Shown: positions 9,614-21,531, counted from the first letter of the stretch. The stretch is 64,000 bases of DNA from Lantana camara (GCA_037501455.1 CM074864.1:39210001-39274000), one strand, 5' to 3'. Numbers and translations: made by a program. Notes: a model not told the origin generated them from the letters alone.

Positions 9614-10761
9614 TGGAACCCTCTAGGCTCGATTAACTCGTTTAATCATTTTAAAGCCTCAACTCATGTAACCAAGTTGTTGTGTGTGACCCTCTAGGTT
9701 CTCAATTCAATTAGCAGTGACCCTAATTTATTAATTCACTAATTAATTAATCAGTCCACAGATTAAACGACCATAGTCTAGCAACAGGTGTTTAACCCCT
9801 AGCTGAATTGGAATGTTCGGATTCGACAGAACCTTTAAGTCATTGATTCATGTGAGATACAATCCTCCTACTTACTATCTCTCAACCAAGATCTAGGGCA
9901 AGGGAATAATCAGAACCCTAATAATCCGGTCTTAAAGCTAAGTGCATTTCATATCCATTTGATCTCAATCCAAGAAACCCTTTTCTTGATGTCTTGATCC
10001 ACTGCCTTGGCCAAGGACTCTATATGGCATATGAATGACTTACACAATAAGAGATCACCTTGCAAATGCAAGTGTAGGTCCTTTCTTGATTCTCATTCAC
10101 TTTCATGAATCACTTGTGCAGCCCCAGCATAAGCCTTGAATCAGTTGTCTAAGGCGACACCCTTTAAAGCTTATACCAAAGACTACAGAGTTAACTCATA
10201 AAGTAACAAGGAACCTCAAGTCTAAGGATCAATTAATCACATCAATGACTCGTGAGATATTTCCTAATCTGGAAGTTTCCATTTCCTGAAATAGAAACTT
10301 CCTTTCCCATTTAGGAATGTTCTCATACGGGGCACCTCAGTGAACTTACTTATTAAAGTAAGCACCCTCATGTATCACACACGTATCAACTATACACTTT
10401 GCACCTCCATGAAACAAGGTGGTCCTTCTTAAGGGCGTGATCCCACAAGCAAGCCTTAGAGGAGTCAGGTTGACACTCCCACTGTCTGTAGGACTCATCG
10501 TCTTGGACTATTTTACTAATCATGACTTATGTGATATAGGGCTCGTTTCATGAACCATTTCACCTAAATGGTAGAGTCCTAAAGTCATCAGGATTAGGGG
10601 AGTTCTCATACATGCACAGCTAAAGTAAACGCATACCAAACAAGAGCATATAAAGAAGTGTTGCCTCAATTCGTTATTTCATTCAAAGATTGTCTGTGAT
10701 TACAATAAGGAAAAGCACAAAGCGGATATACAATCGGCTTTCTAGGGCACTATTCCTAACA

Positions 10762-10866
10762 GTGGGTCCTTTGCCAATGGCGGCCGGGCAAAAGAAATTT
10801 CTCATATTGGCCGTAGATTACTTTACGAAGTGGGCAGAGGCTGAAGCCGTCGCGAAAATCACCTTC
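10762..10866 (+). pseudogene. Continuation of the left Tat-type integrase fragment
   Basis: After the target duplication copy (10762-10766) the reading frame of 2-684 resumes with PLPMAAGQKKFLILAVDYFTKW, the integrase core around the second conserved block. Homology stops near 10866, where the sequence becomes AT-rich. The rest of integrase and the 3' LTR are missing, so the gypsy copy was already truncated or deleted here. Confidence 0.88.
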
Positions 10867-11689
10867 AGGGTTGTGATATCTTTCTTTTTCTTTCCCAATC
10901 AGAATTTTGTAATTTCAGAAAATCGCATAGCTAAAAACTCTACTATTACGAGGTAAATATTTTATTTTTACTTAATTTTTATAAATTTATAAATAAAGAT
11001 ATAGATAGAATAATTCTATCTTTGATTAATTATAAATAATATTATATAAGAATATAATAATTATAAGCTAATTTTTATATTTATATAATATTTAGATTAT
11101 ATTATAATTAATCAAATTGATATATAAATTTCTCGGGTAATTTAATAACTTGACAAAAATTAAAAGTGATTTTCAACTTCCCTATGCAATTACTCAATTG
11201 ATTAGTATTCTACTTTTCATTTCTTTTTTTTTTTTTTTTTTTTGAAACCCTCACTTTTTTTAGTACTATAAATTTTTATAACTTTCACTTCTATTTTAAT
11301 AATATTTATGGTATAGAGTTTGCAAACAATCCCTTAATTTATCTACACATAGCTTACGGTTAGATAAATAGCTAAGTAGTTTTATTCTTAATTATTTTTT
11401 GGGGTTTTTATGAGAACTTCATATTTGACCAAAAATTCGCAATTAATTTTTTATTTACTCCCTAAATTTATATTTTATTTTTTACTAACTATCAATTTTT
11501 TTTAAAAAAATAAAAAAAAAACTGGTCAAGAAGACCGTGGAGAGTTTAACGAGAGCCTCTCCTCGTTTATTGTCTCAAGCTAAGAAAATACAAGTTACCA
11601 AGGTCCAATAAAGAAGATGGGACACTTAAATACAAGGACCAACAATCCTTATTATATATCCTAACCCCCCAATTCAAATTTTATACATT
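10867..11689. other. AT-rich sequence without recognisable gene
   Basis: I see no coding potential. There is a 20-nt T run at 11224-11243 and several A/T tracts. Nothing identifies a known repeat family. Confidence 0.6.
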
Positions 11690-12566
11690 TAACATCCCTA
11701 ATATACAATATATTTTTCCTAAACCCCCTAATCACCTAAAAACTCTATTTTGTCCTCTCTTTTTTTTAACTTTTTCCACGCCATTTTTGCTTTCTCCACA
11801 CCTCATCTTCTTCATCATCTCCTTCATCCTTGAAGCTCGCTGGAGCGCCGCCACCACCACCAACGGACAGCCGCCTGCCGCTGCCAGAGGTCGTCCAAAA
11901 ATTCCCGAAAAATTCACGGAGGACATACTCCTCGTCCTCGTTCCATATTTTCGATTAGTTTTTTAAAATTCGAAACCATTTGTCCCCAATTTCAGAGCTA
12001 AGAATTTTGGATCTAAAAAAGAAATGTCCATAACTCCCAAACCGCTTAACGAAAATCGATTCCGTCACTTGCAGTGGTTTCTTCGTGTCGAGATCTTCAA
12101 GATCCATACAAAAAACGTCGAAAAATATCGCCGGAAAGGAGAGACCCATTTCCCATTTTCTATTGAAAATTTACAGGTTTCGGTCGACCTCTCTGTGGCC
12201 TTCTCCTGCCATTTTCATGAGACATTGTTGCCACCAATGAAGTCGAGTCGTCGAAATGAGTTAAAATACGTAGGTCCCGTCTCCGGAAAGTGGCCGGAGA
12301 TGGCGCCGCCGCCGCCACCGCCACCGCCGAAAAACCTGCGTTTTATATTGAAAATGCAGGAAGAAGAAAAGGAAAAAAAGAAAAAAAAAAGGGAAGAAGA
12401 AGAAAGGGGCATGGGGGGTAATTTTACATATTTTATTAAGGGCATTTTAGTCTTTTTACGCGAATGGGGGGCTTTAAGAAAACTTTCATGAATAATTGAT
12501 CCTTTAAACATAGAAAAAATCTATTGGGGGATTTAGGAAAAATATTGGGGTATATTAAGGATGTTT
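11690..12566. mobile_element. Candidate non-autonomous TIR DNA element
   Basis: The left arm (from about 11690, AACATCCCTAATATAC, then TTTTTCCTAAACCCCC) and the reverse complement of the right arm (ending about 12566, AACATCCTTAATATAC, then TTTTTCCTAAATCCCC) match over about 55 bp with several mismatches. Between them is AT-rich sequence plus a short GC-rich (CCG)n stretch near 12307. No transposase is visible and I could not fix a target duplication, so exact ends are uncertain. Confidence 0.45.
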
Positions 12567-12844
12567 TATTAATTATCCGAAAGAAGATTTATAGAAATGC
12601 CCACAAAATAAAATAGATATGAACAACCTTGAACAATAATTAGATGGGATGGTTCCATACATAGTCCCATTCGAGGACATAAAAATAACTCTCACAGTTA
12701 TGACAATCAAGCTGGCAGCTAAACCCTAGGCCATGACAAATAGTCAACTACTAGATACTCGGCAAGATTCACACTACCTTTAAGTAGTGGCTTATTCCAA
12801 TTCAAACTGATTTAGAAATCTTGTTATTTGAAACTTCATTCGGA

Positions 12845-13764
12845 TAGGGTTGTCAACGGGTCGGATTAGGATCGAATATCGAATTCGGTAGGATTCAGAT
12901 TCGTCTCAACCAAATTCGATAAATATCGGATCGGATAATCCAACTAAAAATCCCATACGATAAGGAGAAACAGGAGAAAATAGAAGAGAAAGAAATGAAA
13001 TTTACAGCGGAGGTAGTGTGCCCGGAAGCCCAACAACGGGAGAAGCTATGGTGGAGGTGGATAGCTGCAGACGGGCGGTGAAAGACAAGAAAGAAAAAAG
13101 GACTTCTGGTCAGATGGAGATGGAGGGTTGACCGAGGCGACGCCGAACAATGAAGATGGCGAGGCAGCGGCATGAGATGGTGAAGGTGGTAGTGGCGGAC
13201 GATTGGAGTTGAGATCTCATATCAATTTGAAATGTGCGATAGGGTATGAAGATGGCGGCTTTCAAATTTGGTACTTGGGGGTTAGGGTTGTGTATCAGTA
13301 TGTGTTTGTGTGTTTTTACTTTTTTCTTTTCACCTATTTTATTCTCTGTTTTTTTGTGTTTTTATTATTTTTCTTTTATACACGGTTTTCCTTTTTCCAT
13401 TTCTTTCATTCAGTAATAAATAAATACTGTAAGTGTATTTAATAATATATGGTATTTACATTACATAATGCATATATATTACTATTTCTTTTTTTTTATC
13501 AAAAAAAAAAGGAATATATACATGTATATATATATAATATATATGATATATATGCAATAAATAAATTATTAATTTTAATAACATATCGGATTTAGATCTT
13601 TAATGGATCGGATTCCTTAATTTCATATTCGTTCTGTTTATTTCAAATAATGGATATTTGTAATCGGATATGATCCATCGAAACTTTTTATCGAACGAAT
13701 ATATTAAAAATCAGATCAGATTCGAATCGAATTCAGATTAAAATCCGATCCATTGACAGCCCTA
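12845..13764. mobile_element. hAT-like non-autonomous element 1
   Basis: The termini are inverted: TAGGGTTGTCAACGGGTCGG on the left, and the reverse complement of the right end reads TAGGGCTGTCAATGGATCGG. An 8-bp duplication flanks it with one mismatch (CATTCGGA at 12837-12844, GATTCGGA at 13765-13772). TIR sequence and 8-bp duplication fit the hAT superfamily. The 0.92-kb length and lack of transposase make it non-autonomous. A short TA-rich microsatellite lies at about 13513-13560. Confidence 0.85.
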
Positions 13765-14722
13765 GATTCGGACTAGATACAAAGAGTTTGATGTCTAAAA
13801 TCATGGAACCGGATGCAAGATGTCAATAAAGAAAATCATAAAAAATTTCGTATTTATGCTCATAGAAGTGATGTCAGCACTATTCTTTTTGTAGACCATA
13901 TGTTGGACAGTTGGAGTAACAGGAGCCTGTGCTTCTTGATTTCTTTATGCATAACCCCCCATGCATTATGTGTCACCTGCAAACAGAATAATAGACCTTC
14001 CTCAAGCCCAACCAAGTTCACATCAGAGTCAAACATGCAGAGCCCAGTAAATACTAGATTATACTTGTAAATATTGTAGTACCAAACGTGATTTATGCAC
14101 TGTACTTTATTCTGCCTCCTGTGAATTTTGATAATCCGTTCCCAAATTCCAAACATTACGCCCAGCCTGCAAAACAAAAGAAACATACACCTTAGCTGAG
14201 ATATTATTTGCACAAACAACATATTTATATGCAGCCATATGAAAGTTTACACCCTTGCTCTTGATCATTTCGTACGGAATGAAGGAAAATCCCATTTATC
14301 TAATCTAATGAATTCTTGTAGCCAGCCAATTTGTAGCCCCGTTTCCCTCCCGATACACATGTGTTATTCACTTATTCTAACCTGCATGTATTTTGTGGCA
14401 TTCTTAAACATGACAATTTTGCTTTTCACTTCCCAGCTCCCTATTTGTCCTCGCCTAAAGATGTTTATAACCGATTGTACATCACTTTCAATCCAAAGGT
14501 TCTGACAAGCCAACGCCATTGCTCGTAGCACACCTTCAACAATTGCACTCATCTCCGCAACCGTGTTGGATACAATTCCAATACCCTTTCTAAAAGCATT
14601 AATAACGGCTCTTTCATCATTCCTGAGGATTCCCCCTATTCCTCCGGGACCCGAATTTCCTCTAGTCGCCCTGTCTGTGTTTAGTTTAAGCCAACCTCTT
14701 GTCGGCTTTAACCATTTAACGA
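13765..14722 (-). pseudogene. LINE-like relic, 3' part with RNase H domain
   Basis: On the minus strand 14720 down to 14364 encodes an RVT_3-type RNase H: WLKPTRGWLKLNTDRA (first Asp), GGIGGILRND, AEMSAIVEG (Glu) and WIESDVQSV (Asp). The final conserved block is absent. The product resembles the C-terminal RNase H of plant LINEs or similar RT-derived genes. The upstream part continues beyond the copia-T insertion at 21071. The remaining 13765-14363 has only short broken frames. It could instead be a diverged RNase H-domain host gene; the zinc-finger-type sequence at 21300-21500 favours a LINE. Confidence 0.65.
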
Positions 14723-15551
14723 TGTTGAATATGCTGTGCATATATATATAATTAATTGTTGGAGAATTAATATATATATGATTAATTGTTGGAGGATTAA
14801 TCAATAATTATGCAAAGGCATATCATAGGTTGTTTGGAAAATGTGCATTGGTTATTGTGTCCCACATTGGAAAATTAACACTAAGCAGACAACTTTATAT
14901 ATTAAAATGTTGTATGTGTTATTAAATTATGGGATCCAAGAGATGACTAATGGGCTCACACGCGGTGCGGTGCACCGCACCGCCCGCACCCGCGAACGCA
15001 CGGGCGAATGTGGCGTTTGATGGCGCACTTTGCGCATCGTCGCTAGGAGCTTGGAGCTTGGAACTTGGAACTTGGAGCCTCGACTCCGAACCCAGAGCCT
15101 TACTTTTTGAGCCAGAGTCGGCCTGATTCAGTCCAAATTCAAATTACGAACCAATGTCCAAGTACATCCGCTGAGGGATGTCTAGGTACGTCCGAATCTG
15201 ATTTCAACAGTCAGATCCGTTGAAGGATGTAACAGTCAGGTAGTGGGCAATAATAGGGGTGTAATTCAGGCCATTAACACCTGAATTTGACCTATTCAAA
15301 TTCCCACATTTAATCCTGCCAAACTCCTGACACCTATAAATAGACAATCCATTACCTGAAAATATACAGCAAGACTCACCTGAATTCTGGCAAATTGCTA
15401 TTGTCTGAATTCATATTTTTCCAGCTTGACATATATCCTAAAAGTAGATCGTCTGCAACCTTTAGCAAACTCAGAGAGTAGGGGCGATTAACACTTCAAG
15501 GACAGGGACTACCCGTGTCATTCTGATCTCATATCTCCCATTTTCTCAACA
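14723..15551 (+). repeat. copia-T 5' LTR
   Basis: It is a direct repeat of 20227-21070. It contains a GC-rich stretch near 14955-15010, which differs in length and sequence between the two LTRs, and a TATA-like box TATAAATA at 15335-15342. The LTR ends TTTCTCAACA. Confidence 0.93.
15335..15342 (+). promoter_or_regulatory. TATA-like box of copia-T
   Basis: TATAAATA lies about 210 bp before the LTR end and is conserved in the 3' LTR, as expected for a U3/R promoter. Confidence 0.55.
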
Positions 15552-15577
15552 ATCTTAAAATGTTAATCCGTGTGAAG

Positions 15578-16675
15578 ATGGAATCAGAATCCTTCGACAT
15601 CATGAACCAACAGAAATTGGATCGCTTCGATGGAAACAATTTCATCCGCTGGCAAGACAAGATGAAGTTCCTGCTTACCGTTTTGAAGTTGGCTTCTGTT
15701 CTGGATCCTAGCCTCTCGCCAATTCCAGAAGATCCTCCTGCTCCCCAGCAGCCTGTTGATTTGGATCCACCAACCACTGCAGCAGGTGTTGTTCCTCCTG
15801 CCAATCCCACTACAGCAGGCGGTGCTCCTCCTGCTAATCCTCCTATAAGTACTGCAGCCGCAGGTCCCTCCCTGAATGCCTTGCAGATCCATCAGGAGAT
15901 CGTAGAGACTCTTCAACAACAAAGGAGGAAAAGGGCTGAAGATGAAGAGTTGGCTCGTGGTCACATCCTCAACACGCTTTCTGATAGGTTGTATGATCTA
16001 TACACAAACGTGAAGTCGCCTAGAGAGCTTTGGGAGGCCTTGGAATACAAATACAAGGCTGAGGAAGAAGGTACTAACAAATATTTAGTTTCTAAATATT
16101 TGGATTTCAAGATGGTTGACAACAAACCGATTCTGGAGCAAGTGCATGAGCTCCAGGTAATCGTTAACAAACTCAAAATGGTTAAAATTGTCCTTCCAGA
16201 GACATTCCAGGTTGGTGCAATCATTACAAAACTTCCTCCAGCCTAGAAAGATTATGCAAAGCATTTGATGCATAAATCTGAGGATTTGTCCTTGGAACAA
16301 ATTCAAAAACATCTGCGTATTGAAGAGGAGGCTCGGAAACGCGATGGAAAGAATTTGGTTCAAGGACAATCGAGTGTGAACTTTGTTGAATCTGGAAATT
16401 CTTCTAAAAAGAAACATTTTGGTGTTAAAAAGAATTCTGGACAATTTAAGAAAATTATACAGAAGCCTAAACCTTCTAATGCTGCTAATAAAAGAAAAGG
16501 CAAGTGTCATGTTTGTGGAGAAACAGGACAATATGCGAGAGAATGCCCACAACGGAAGAGTGGATCCGGAGTTGCAAATATGGTTGAGGAGAACCTAGTT
16601 GCCATGGTGACTGATCTTAGCCTCGATGTGGCTATGATTTCTGAAATCAACATGGCAAGTGAACTTTCTGGCTAG
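15578..16675 (+). pseudogene. copia-T Gag
   Basis: The start at 15578 (MESESFDIMNQQ) is chosen over the upstream ATG 15560 because the family motif begins there. Gag core: FDGNNFIRWQDKMKF, a proline/alanine-rich linker, then LYTNVKSPRELWEALE and YKAEEEGTNKY. A TAG at 16244-16246 (TGG in related elements, before KDYAKHL) breaks it. The nucleocapsid part continues in the same frame with one CCHC knuckle (CHVCGETGQYARECP) and stops at TAG 16673-16675, again where Trp is expected. Both stops are consistent with single G-to-A changes. Confidence 0.9.
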
Positions 16676-17062
16676 TGGTTAGATTCTGGAGCTACCGTTC
16701 ATATTTGCAACGATCGAAGGCTTTTCAAGACCTTTGAAGAAACTGTTGGGCAAGAGGTTCAGATGGGAAACAACTCCAAAGCCAGTGTTGGAGGCAAAGG
16801 ATCTGTCGAGCTCAACTTTACCTCCGGAAAGAAATTAACTTTGATTAATGTCTTGTTTGTACCAGATGTTAGGAAAAGTTTAATTTCTGTTGATTTGTTA
16901 GATAAGAAAGGTTTTAAGATTTCTGTTGAATATGGCAAAGTCATCATCATGAAAAATGGTGAATTTGTTGGAAAAGGCTATGCTTGTAATGGGATGTATA
17001 AGATGTCTATCAATAATATGAATTTCGTTTCTGCTTACATGATTTCTTTAATTTCTTTATAG
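16676..17062 (+). pseudogene. copia-T protease
   Basis: The same frame continues directly after the Gag stop with the aspartic protease motif WLDSGATVHICN. LFVPDVRKSLISVDLL and a conserved GKGYACNGMYK block follow. It ends at TAG 17060-17062, immediately before HSRLGHVS. Related elements have LWHSRLGH there, so Trp (TGG) became a stop. Confidence 0.88.
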
Positions 17063-18120
17063 CATAGTCGATTAGGACATGTTAGTGCAAAGAACTTGAA
17101 AAATATGCATGCAATGGGATTAATTGATATTGGTAAAAATGAACTTGATAAATGTGAAATATGTGCAAAGTCAAAAATTGTAAGAAAACCTTTTCCAAGT
17201 GTTAAAAGAGAATCACAAATATTAGATTTAATTCATACTGATATTTGTGAGTTAAATGGAATTTTAACTAGAGGTGGTAAAAAGTATTTTATTACTTTTA
17301 TTGATGATGCTAGTCATTTTTGCTATGTGTATTTGTTAAGAACTAAAGATGAAGCTCTTAGTTCTTTTGTGAAATACAAATCAGAAGTAGAAACCCAACT
17401 TGAGAAGAAGATTAAGGTTCTAAGTTCTGATCGAGGCATGGAATATTGTTTGAATGCTTTTGATACACTTTGAGAAGAAAGTGGTATCATACATCAAACA
17501 ACTACCGGTTATACACCCCAGCAGAACGGTGTAGCTGAAAGGAGAAATCGTACCTTTCTGGATATGAGAAACTGCATGTTAAATCATGCAAATTTACCTC
17601 ACAACTTGTGGGGTGAAGCACTTCTATCTGCGTGCCATATTCTAAATAGGATGCCTAGTACTGTTGTGAAGTCTAGTCCCTATGAAGTGTGGAAAGGCAG
17701 AAAACCCAACATAAGTTATTTCAAAGTGTGGGGGTGTGTGGCTTACTTTCGGGTTCCTGATCCTAAACGGACTAAGTTAGGGGCCAGAGCTATTAAAAGT
17801 GTATTCGTTGGATATGCTCTTAATAGCAAGGCCTATAGACTTCTTGATTTGAATTCTAACGTGATAACTGAATCCAGGGACGTGGAATTCTTCAAAAGTA
17901 CGTTTTCAAAAGATGTTGGAAACGAGTCTGTGCCACCCCAAATTGAGCCTAGAGGTCCTATAAGGTCGGTTATGGAAAACGATGTTCCTAAACAACAAGT
18001 TGAGCCTACAAGGAGTACTAGAGCAAGAAAAGAGAAAAGTTTGGATAAAGACTTTATCTCTTCTGATGCTTTATTATTCTTAGTGGAGGGGGACCAAGAT
18101 AATAAAGTGGTAAGTGAAAT
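17063..18120 (+). pseudogene. copia-T integrase
   Basis: The zinc-binding region (HSRLGHVSAKN and CEICAKSK) is followed by the core LIHTDICEL (first Asp), FIDDASHFCYVYL, LSSDRGMEYC (second Asp) and QQNGVAERRNRTFLDM (Glu). A TGA at 17471-17473 interrupts the core between the second Asp and the Glu. The C-terminal part includes WGCVAYFRVPDPKR and FVGYALNSKAY. The frame is otherwise continuous. Confidence 0.88.
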
Positions 18121-19691
18121 ACCGTTTGTATTTTTACTTGAGACGGATCCTAAAACATTTTCAAAAGCTATGCCTTCTCGAGATGCTTCCTTTTGGAAGG
18201 AAGCTGTAAACGATGAAATGGATTCGATCTTGGGTAACAATAATTGGGTATTAGCAGACTTACCTCGTGGTTCTAAACCCATTGGGTGCAAGTGGGTATT
18301 TAGAAGAAAACGAAACACTGATGGCACTATATCAGCTTTTAAAGCTAGATTAGTTGCCAAAGGGTTTAGACAAGTAGAAGGGATTGACTACTTTGACACT
18401 TATGCACCGGTGGCTCGAGTTGCTTCCATTAGAATTCTTCTTGCCTTAGCCTCTCTTTACGATCTGTTTGTTCATCAAATGGACGTAAAGATAACATTTT
18501 TAAATGGAAATTTAAAAGAAGAAATCTATATGGAACAACCTGAGGGTTTTGTAGCACCGGGAACAGAAAACAAAGTGTGTAAGTTAGTCAAATCTCTGTA
18601 TGGTCTAAAACAAGCACCAAAACAGCGGCACGAGAAGTTTGACATTGCTATCTTGAAATTCGGATTCAAGTATAACAGTGCTGACAGGTGCATTTATTCC
18701 AAAAGTACGGCTGACTATATGGTGATAGTCTGTCTGTATGTCGATGATATGTTGATCATCGGGACGAATATGATTGGAGTAAATGAGACTAAAAAGTATC
18801 TATCCTCGGTCTTTAAGATGAAAGACTTAGGTGAAGTAGATACTATTTTAGGCATTAAAGTTAAAAAACATAGTGGGGGGTTTTTTCACTAAACAATCTC
18901 ACTATATTGAGAAAGTTCTGACTAAGTTTAATCACCTCGAGTTCAAGGAGGTGAATACTCCGTTTGACAACGGACTGAAACTTAAAGAAAATACTGGTAG
19001 AGCTATTGCACAGCTTGAGTATGCAAGTGCTATTGGCAGCCTTATGTACGCAATGTATTGCACTAGACCAAATATTTCCTTTGCAGTTTCAAAACTTAGC
19101 AGATATACGAGCAGTCCCAATGCTGATCATTGGAAAGCTATTAGTAGGGTACTTGGGTACCTTAAGAGAACTATTAGCTTTGGTTTGTTCTATAACAAAT
19201 TCCCTAGTGTGTTGGAAGGGTACTCAGACGCGAGTTGGATAACTAGCGTGGGAGATAATAAATCCACAAGTGGGTGGGTTGTCACTCTTGCCGGTGGGGC
19301 TGTTTCTTGGGTAAGCAAGAAACAGACAATAATCTCTCACTCTACCATGGAATCTGAGTTCATAGCTTTGGCACAACCTGGACAAGAGGCTGATTGGATT
19401 AGAAATATGTTGTTAGACAAAGATCTATGGCCGAGTCCAACGCCTCCAATTTCGTTGTATTGTGACAGCGAAGCTACGCTTACAAAAGCGTATAGTGGTA
19501 CCTATAATGGTAAGTCTAGACATATTGGTCTTAGACATGTATTTGTGAGACAATTGATACAAGATGGTATCATAACAATTGTCTATGTGAGGTCAAATAA
19601 GAATTTGGCTGATCCATTTACTAAGCCTCTGACGAGAGACTTAGTAGCTACAACTACTAGAGATATGGGACTTAAACCACCCGAACCATAA
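18121..19691 (+). pseudogene. copia-T reverse transcriptase and RNase H
   Basis: RT motifs are GCKWVFRRKRNTDG, ARLVAKGFRQ, HQMDVKITFLNG (catalytic Asp), YGLKQAPKQ and YVDDMLIIG (catalytic Asp pair). A frameshift in a G/T homopolymer near 18878-18886 separates RT from the rest. RNase H then carries EGYSDASWITS, STMESEF and YCDSEA. The polyprotein ends LADPFTKPL...PPEP at 19691. About 520 bp of non-coding 3' sequence follow before the polypurine tract. Confidence 0.9.
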
Positions 19692-20215
19692 GTGATGGTA
19701 ACCCTACCTATAACCTAGGTTACCCCTGGTTATAGGTTCAAAGGGAAAAACAAGTCACGAGTTGGTTAGAGCTATCAAGTGGTCTCACATGTAGTAAAAG
19801 ATAGCTCAGTGAGTTGCAAAGTGACAAGGTTGAGCTATGCTCTTAACAAAATGTTGCACTAATGCAACTAGTGCTCGAGAAACATTTTGCCTATATGAAC
19901 AAGAAGTGAAGCCGCTTCTTATAGAGAGTTGTGGTTTACTCTCTTAAAGGTTCATGAAATGGGATATGGCGTATGGCTTTATAAGCGTAAAGCAGTGGAG
20001 TGCTTGCTGTATGAGAAAGAAAACGTGTGTGTGATAACTCCGATTGCATCACGAAGGAGTTGAGGTTCAATCTAAGGACACCGTCAACTTCGATGCAGTT
20101 TTGAGTTATTTACACTAAGGGAAGGTTCAATGTTCGTCACACCTTCCTCTACTAGGCATGTGATCTTTGACAAAATCTTCAGGGACTTGTCTGGCAAAAG
20201 AGTAGTTTTCCAAAC
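19692..20215 (+). other. copia-T 3' untranslated region
   Basis: No coding potential is visible between the pol stop and the polypurine tract. The length is normal for this type of element. Confidence 0.7.
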
Positions 20216-20225
20216 AAGTGGGGGA
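20216..20225 (+). other. copia-T polypurine tract
   Basis: AAGTGGGGGA lies one base before the TGTTGAATATG start of the 3' LTR. Confidence 0.85.
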
Positions 20226-20226
20226 T

Positions 20227-21070
20227 TGTTGAATATGTTGTGCATATACATATAATTAATTGTTGGAGAATTAATATATATATGATTAATTGTTGGAGGA
20301 TTAATCAATAATTATGCAAAGGCATATCATAGGTTGTTTGGAAAATGTGCATTGGTTATTGTGTCCCACATTAGAAAAATAACACTAAGCAGACCGCTTT
20401 ATATATTAAAATGCTGTATGTGTTATTAAATTATGGGATCTAAGAGAGGACTAATGGGCTCACACGCGGTGCGGTGCACCGCACCGCCCACACGCGCGCG
20501 GGCATGGGCTCGGGCTCGGGCCGGGCATGGGAGAATGTGGCGTTTGATGGCGCACTTTGCACTTCACACTTGCGCATCGTCGCTAGGAGCTTGGAGCCTC
20601 ACCTCCGAGCCCAGAGCCTTACTTTTTGAGCCAGAGTCGGCCTGATTCAGTCCAAATTCAAATTACGAACCAATGTCCAAGTACATCCGCTGAGGGATGT
20701 CTATGTACATCCGAATCTGATTTCAACAGTCAGATCCGTTGAAGGATGTAATAGTCAGGTAGTGGGCAATAATAGGGGTGTAATTCAGGCCATTAACACC
20801 TGAATTTGACCTATTCAAATTCCCACATTTAATCCTGCCAAACTCCTGACACCTATAAATAGACAATCCATTACCTGAAAATATACAGCAAAACTCACCT
20901 GAATTCTGGCAAATTGCTATTGTCTAAATTCATATTTTTCCAGCTTGACATATATCCTAAAAGTAAATCGTCTGCAACCTTTAGCAAACTCAGAGAGTAG
21001 GGGCGATTAACACTTTAAGGACAGGGACTACCCATGTCATTCTGATGCGATATCTCCCATTTTCTCAACA
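20227..21070 (+). repeat. copia-T 3' LTR
   Basis: It is a direct repeat of 14723-15551 with scattered substitutions. The GC-rich stretch near 20460-20560 is longer and differs from the 5' LTR copy, which accounts for most of the length difference. Confidence 0.93.
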
Positions 21071-21531
21071 GACGATTTTAACATGAGATGTCCTTGGTTT
21101 GTTGACCTGATTCCCAGAGATGTAGCCACCATGATATTGCCATGCTACCAAGTCCGCTCCAATCATATGGATGTGTTTATTCGTGCTAAATCTTGATGAA
21201 ATCGACTAATGATGAAGTAAAGTTGATGGAGAATCTATATCAGTAGCTATATATTAAATTTTTCACCAAGAAAACCCAAACTTCATGTGCTTTTCCGCCT
21301 ATAATAAATAATTGTCCCCTATTTTCGAATTGCTCGCAGCATGTGCGTTTTGAGGCAAGTGAAATACCCATATGAAAATGAGGATTGTTGGAGTGAGCTT
21401 AGTATTCCAAACCCGTTGTAACAAAACTGAAGCCTCTCTCCTTTGTTTACTCTCGGCCCAAGTTTCCTTTGTATTAAAATTACCATCCCTGAACATTGCG
21501 CTGAATCTCTCTCACCATGCGCGATGACAAC
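21071..21531 (-). pseudogene. LINE-like relic, upstream part
   Basis: On the minus strand 21496-21299 contains FNTKETWAESKQRRE followed by VWNTKLTPTILIFIW, which matches the zinc-binding region that precedes RNase H in plant LINE ORF2 proteins. 21071-21240 reads toward the RNase H domain at 14722 across copia-T. Frames are broken throughout. The relic continues a further 34 bp beyond hAT element 2 (22454-22487), up to the gypsy-A start. Confidence 0.6.

Larger units (their letters stand above)
685..10761 (-). mobile_element. copia-1: full-length Angela-like Ty1-copia retrotransposon
   Basis: Two direct LTRs of about 1.94 kb flank an internal region of about 6.2 kb whose reading frames are all on the minus strand. 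The ends are TGTT...AACA, and the 5-bp target duplication GTGGG is at 680-684 and 10762-10766. In element order the parts are 5' LTR (8822-10761), primer-binding site, long leader, Gag-protease, integrase, RT-RNase H, polypurine tract and 3' LTR (685-2625). Long LTRs and this Gag and LTR start resemble the Angela lineage. By eye the two LTRs differ at about 17 positions plus one 1-bp indel, so insertion was fairly recent. One frameshift and one nonsense codon break the polyprotein. It inserted into the integrase core of a Tat-type gypsy. Confidence 0.95.
8822..10761 (-). repeat. copia-1 5' LTR
   Basis: This direct repeat of 685-2625 abuts the primer-binding site, so it is the promoter-bearing LTR. 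Its ends are TGTTGG...CTAACA on the plus strand, followed by the duplication GTGGG at 10762. It carries the TATA-like box at 9208-9215 and the CACGTG array at 9545-9613. Confidence 0.95.
14723..21070 (+). mobile_element. copia-T: full-length Ty1-copia retrotransposon
   Basis: LTRs of 829 bp (14723-15551) and 844 bp (20227-21070) flank about 4.7 kb of plus-strand gag-pol. Ends are TGTT...AACA. The flanking pentamers AACGA (14718-14722) and GACGA (21071-21075) differ by one base. The host frame reads across the site, since the minus-strand relic resumes at the same codon. Domain order Gag-protease-integrase-RT-RNase H is that of copia. Four nonsense codons and one frameshift disable it. No standard primer-binding site follows the 5' LTR. 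Confidence 0.93.

Noticed and set aside
14364..14804. Host RNase H-domain gene
   Set aside because: The zinc-binding-like sequence upstream and the broken frames suit a LINE relic, and the N-terminal 30 residues come from the copia-T LTR.
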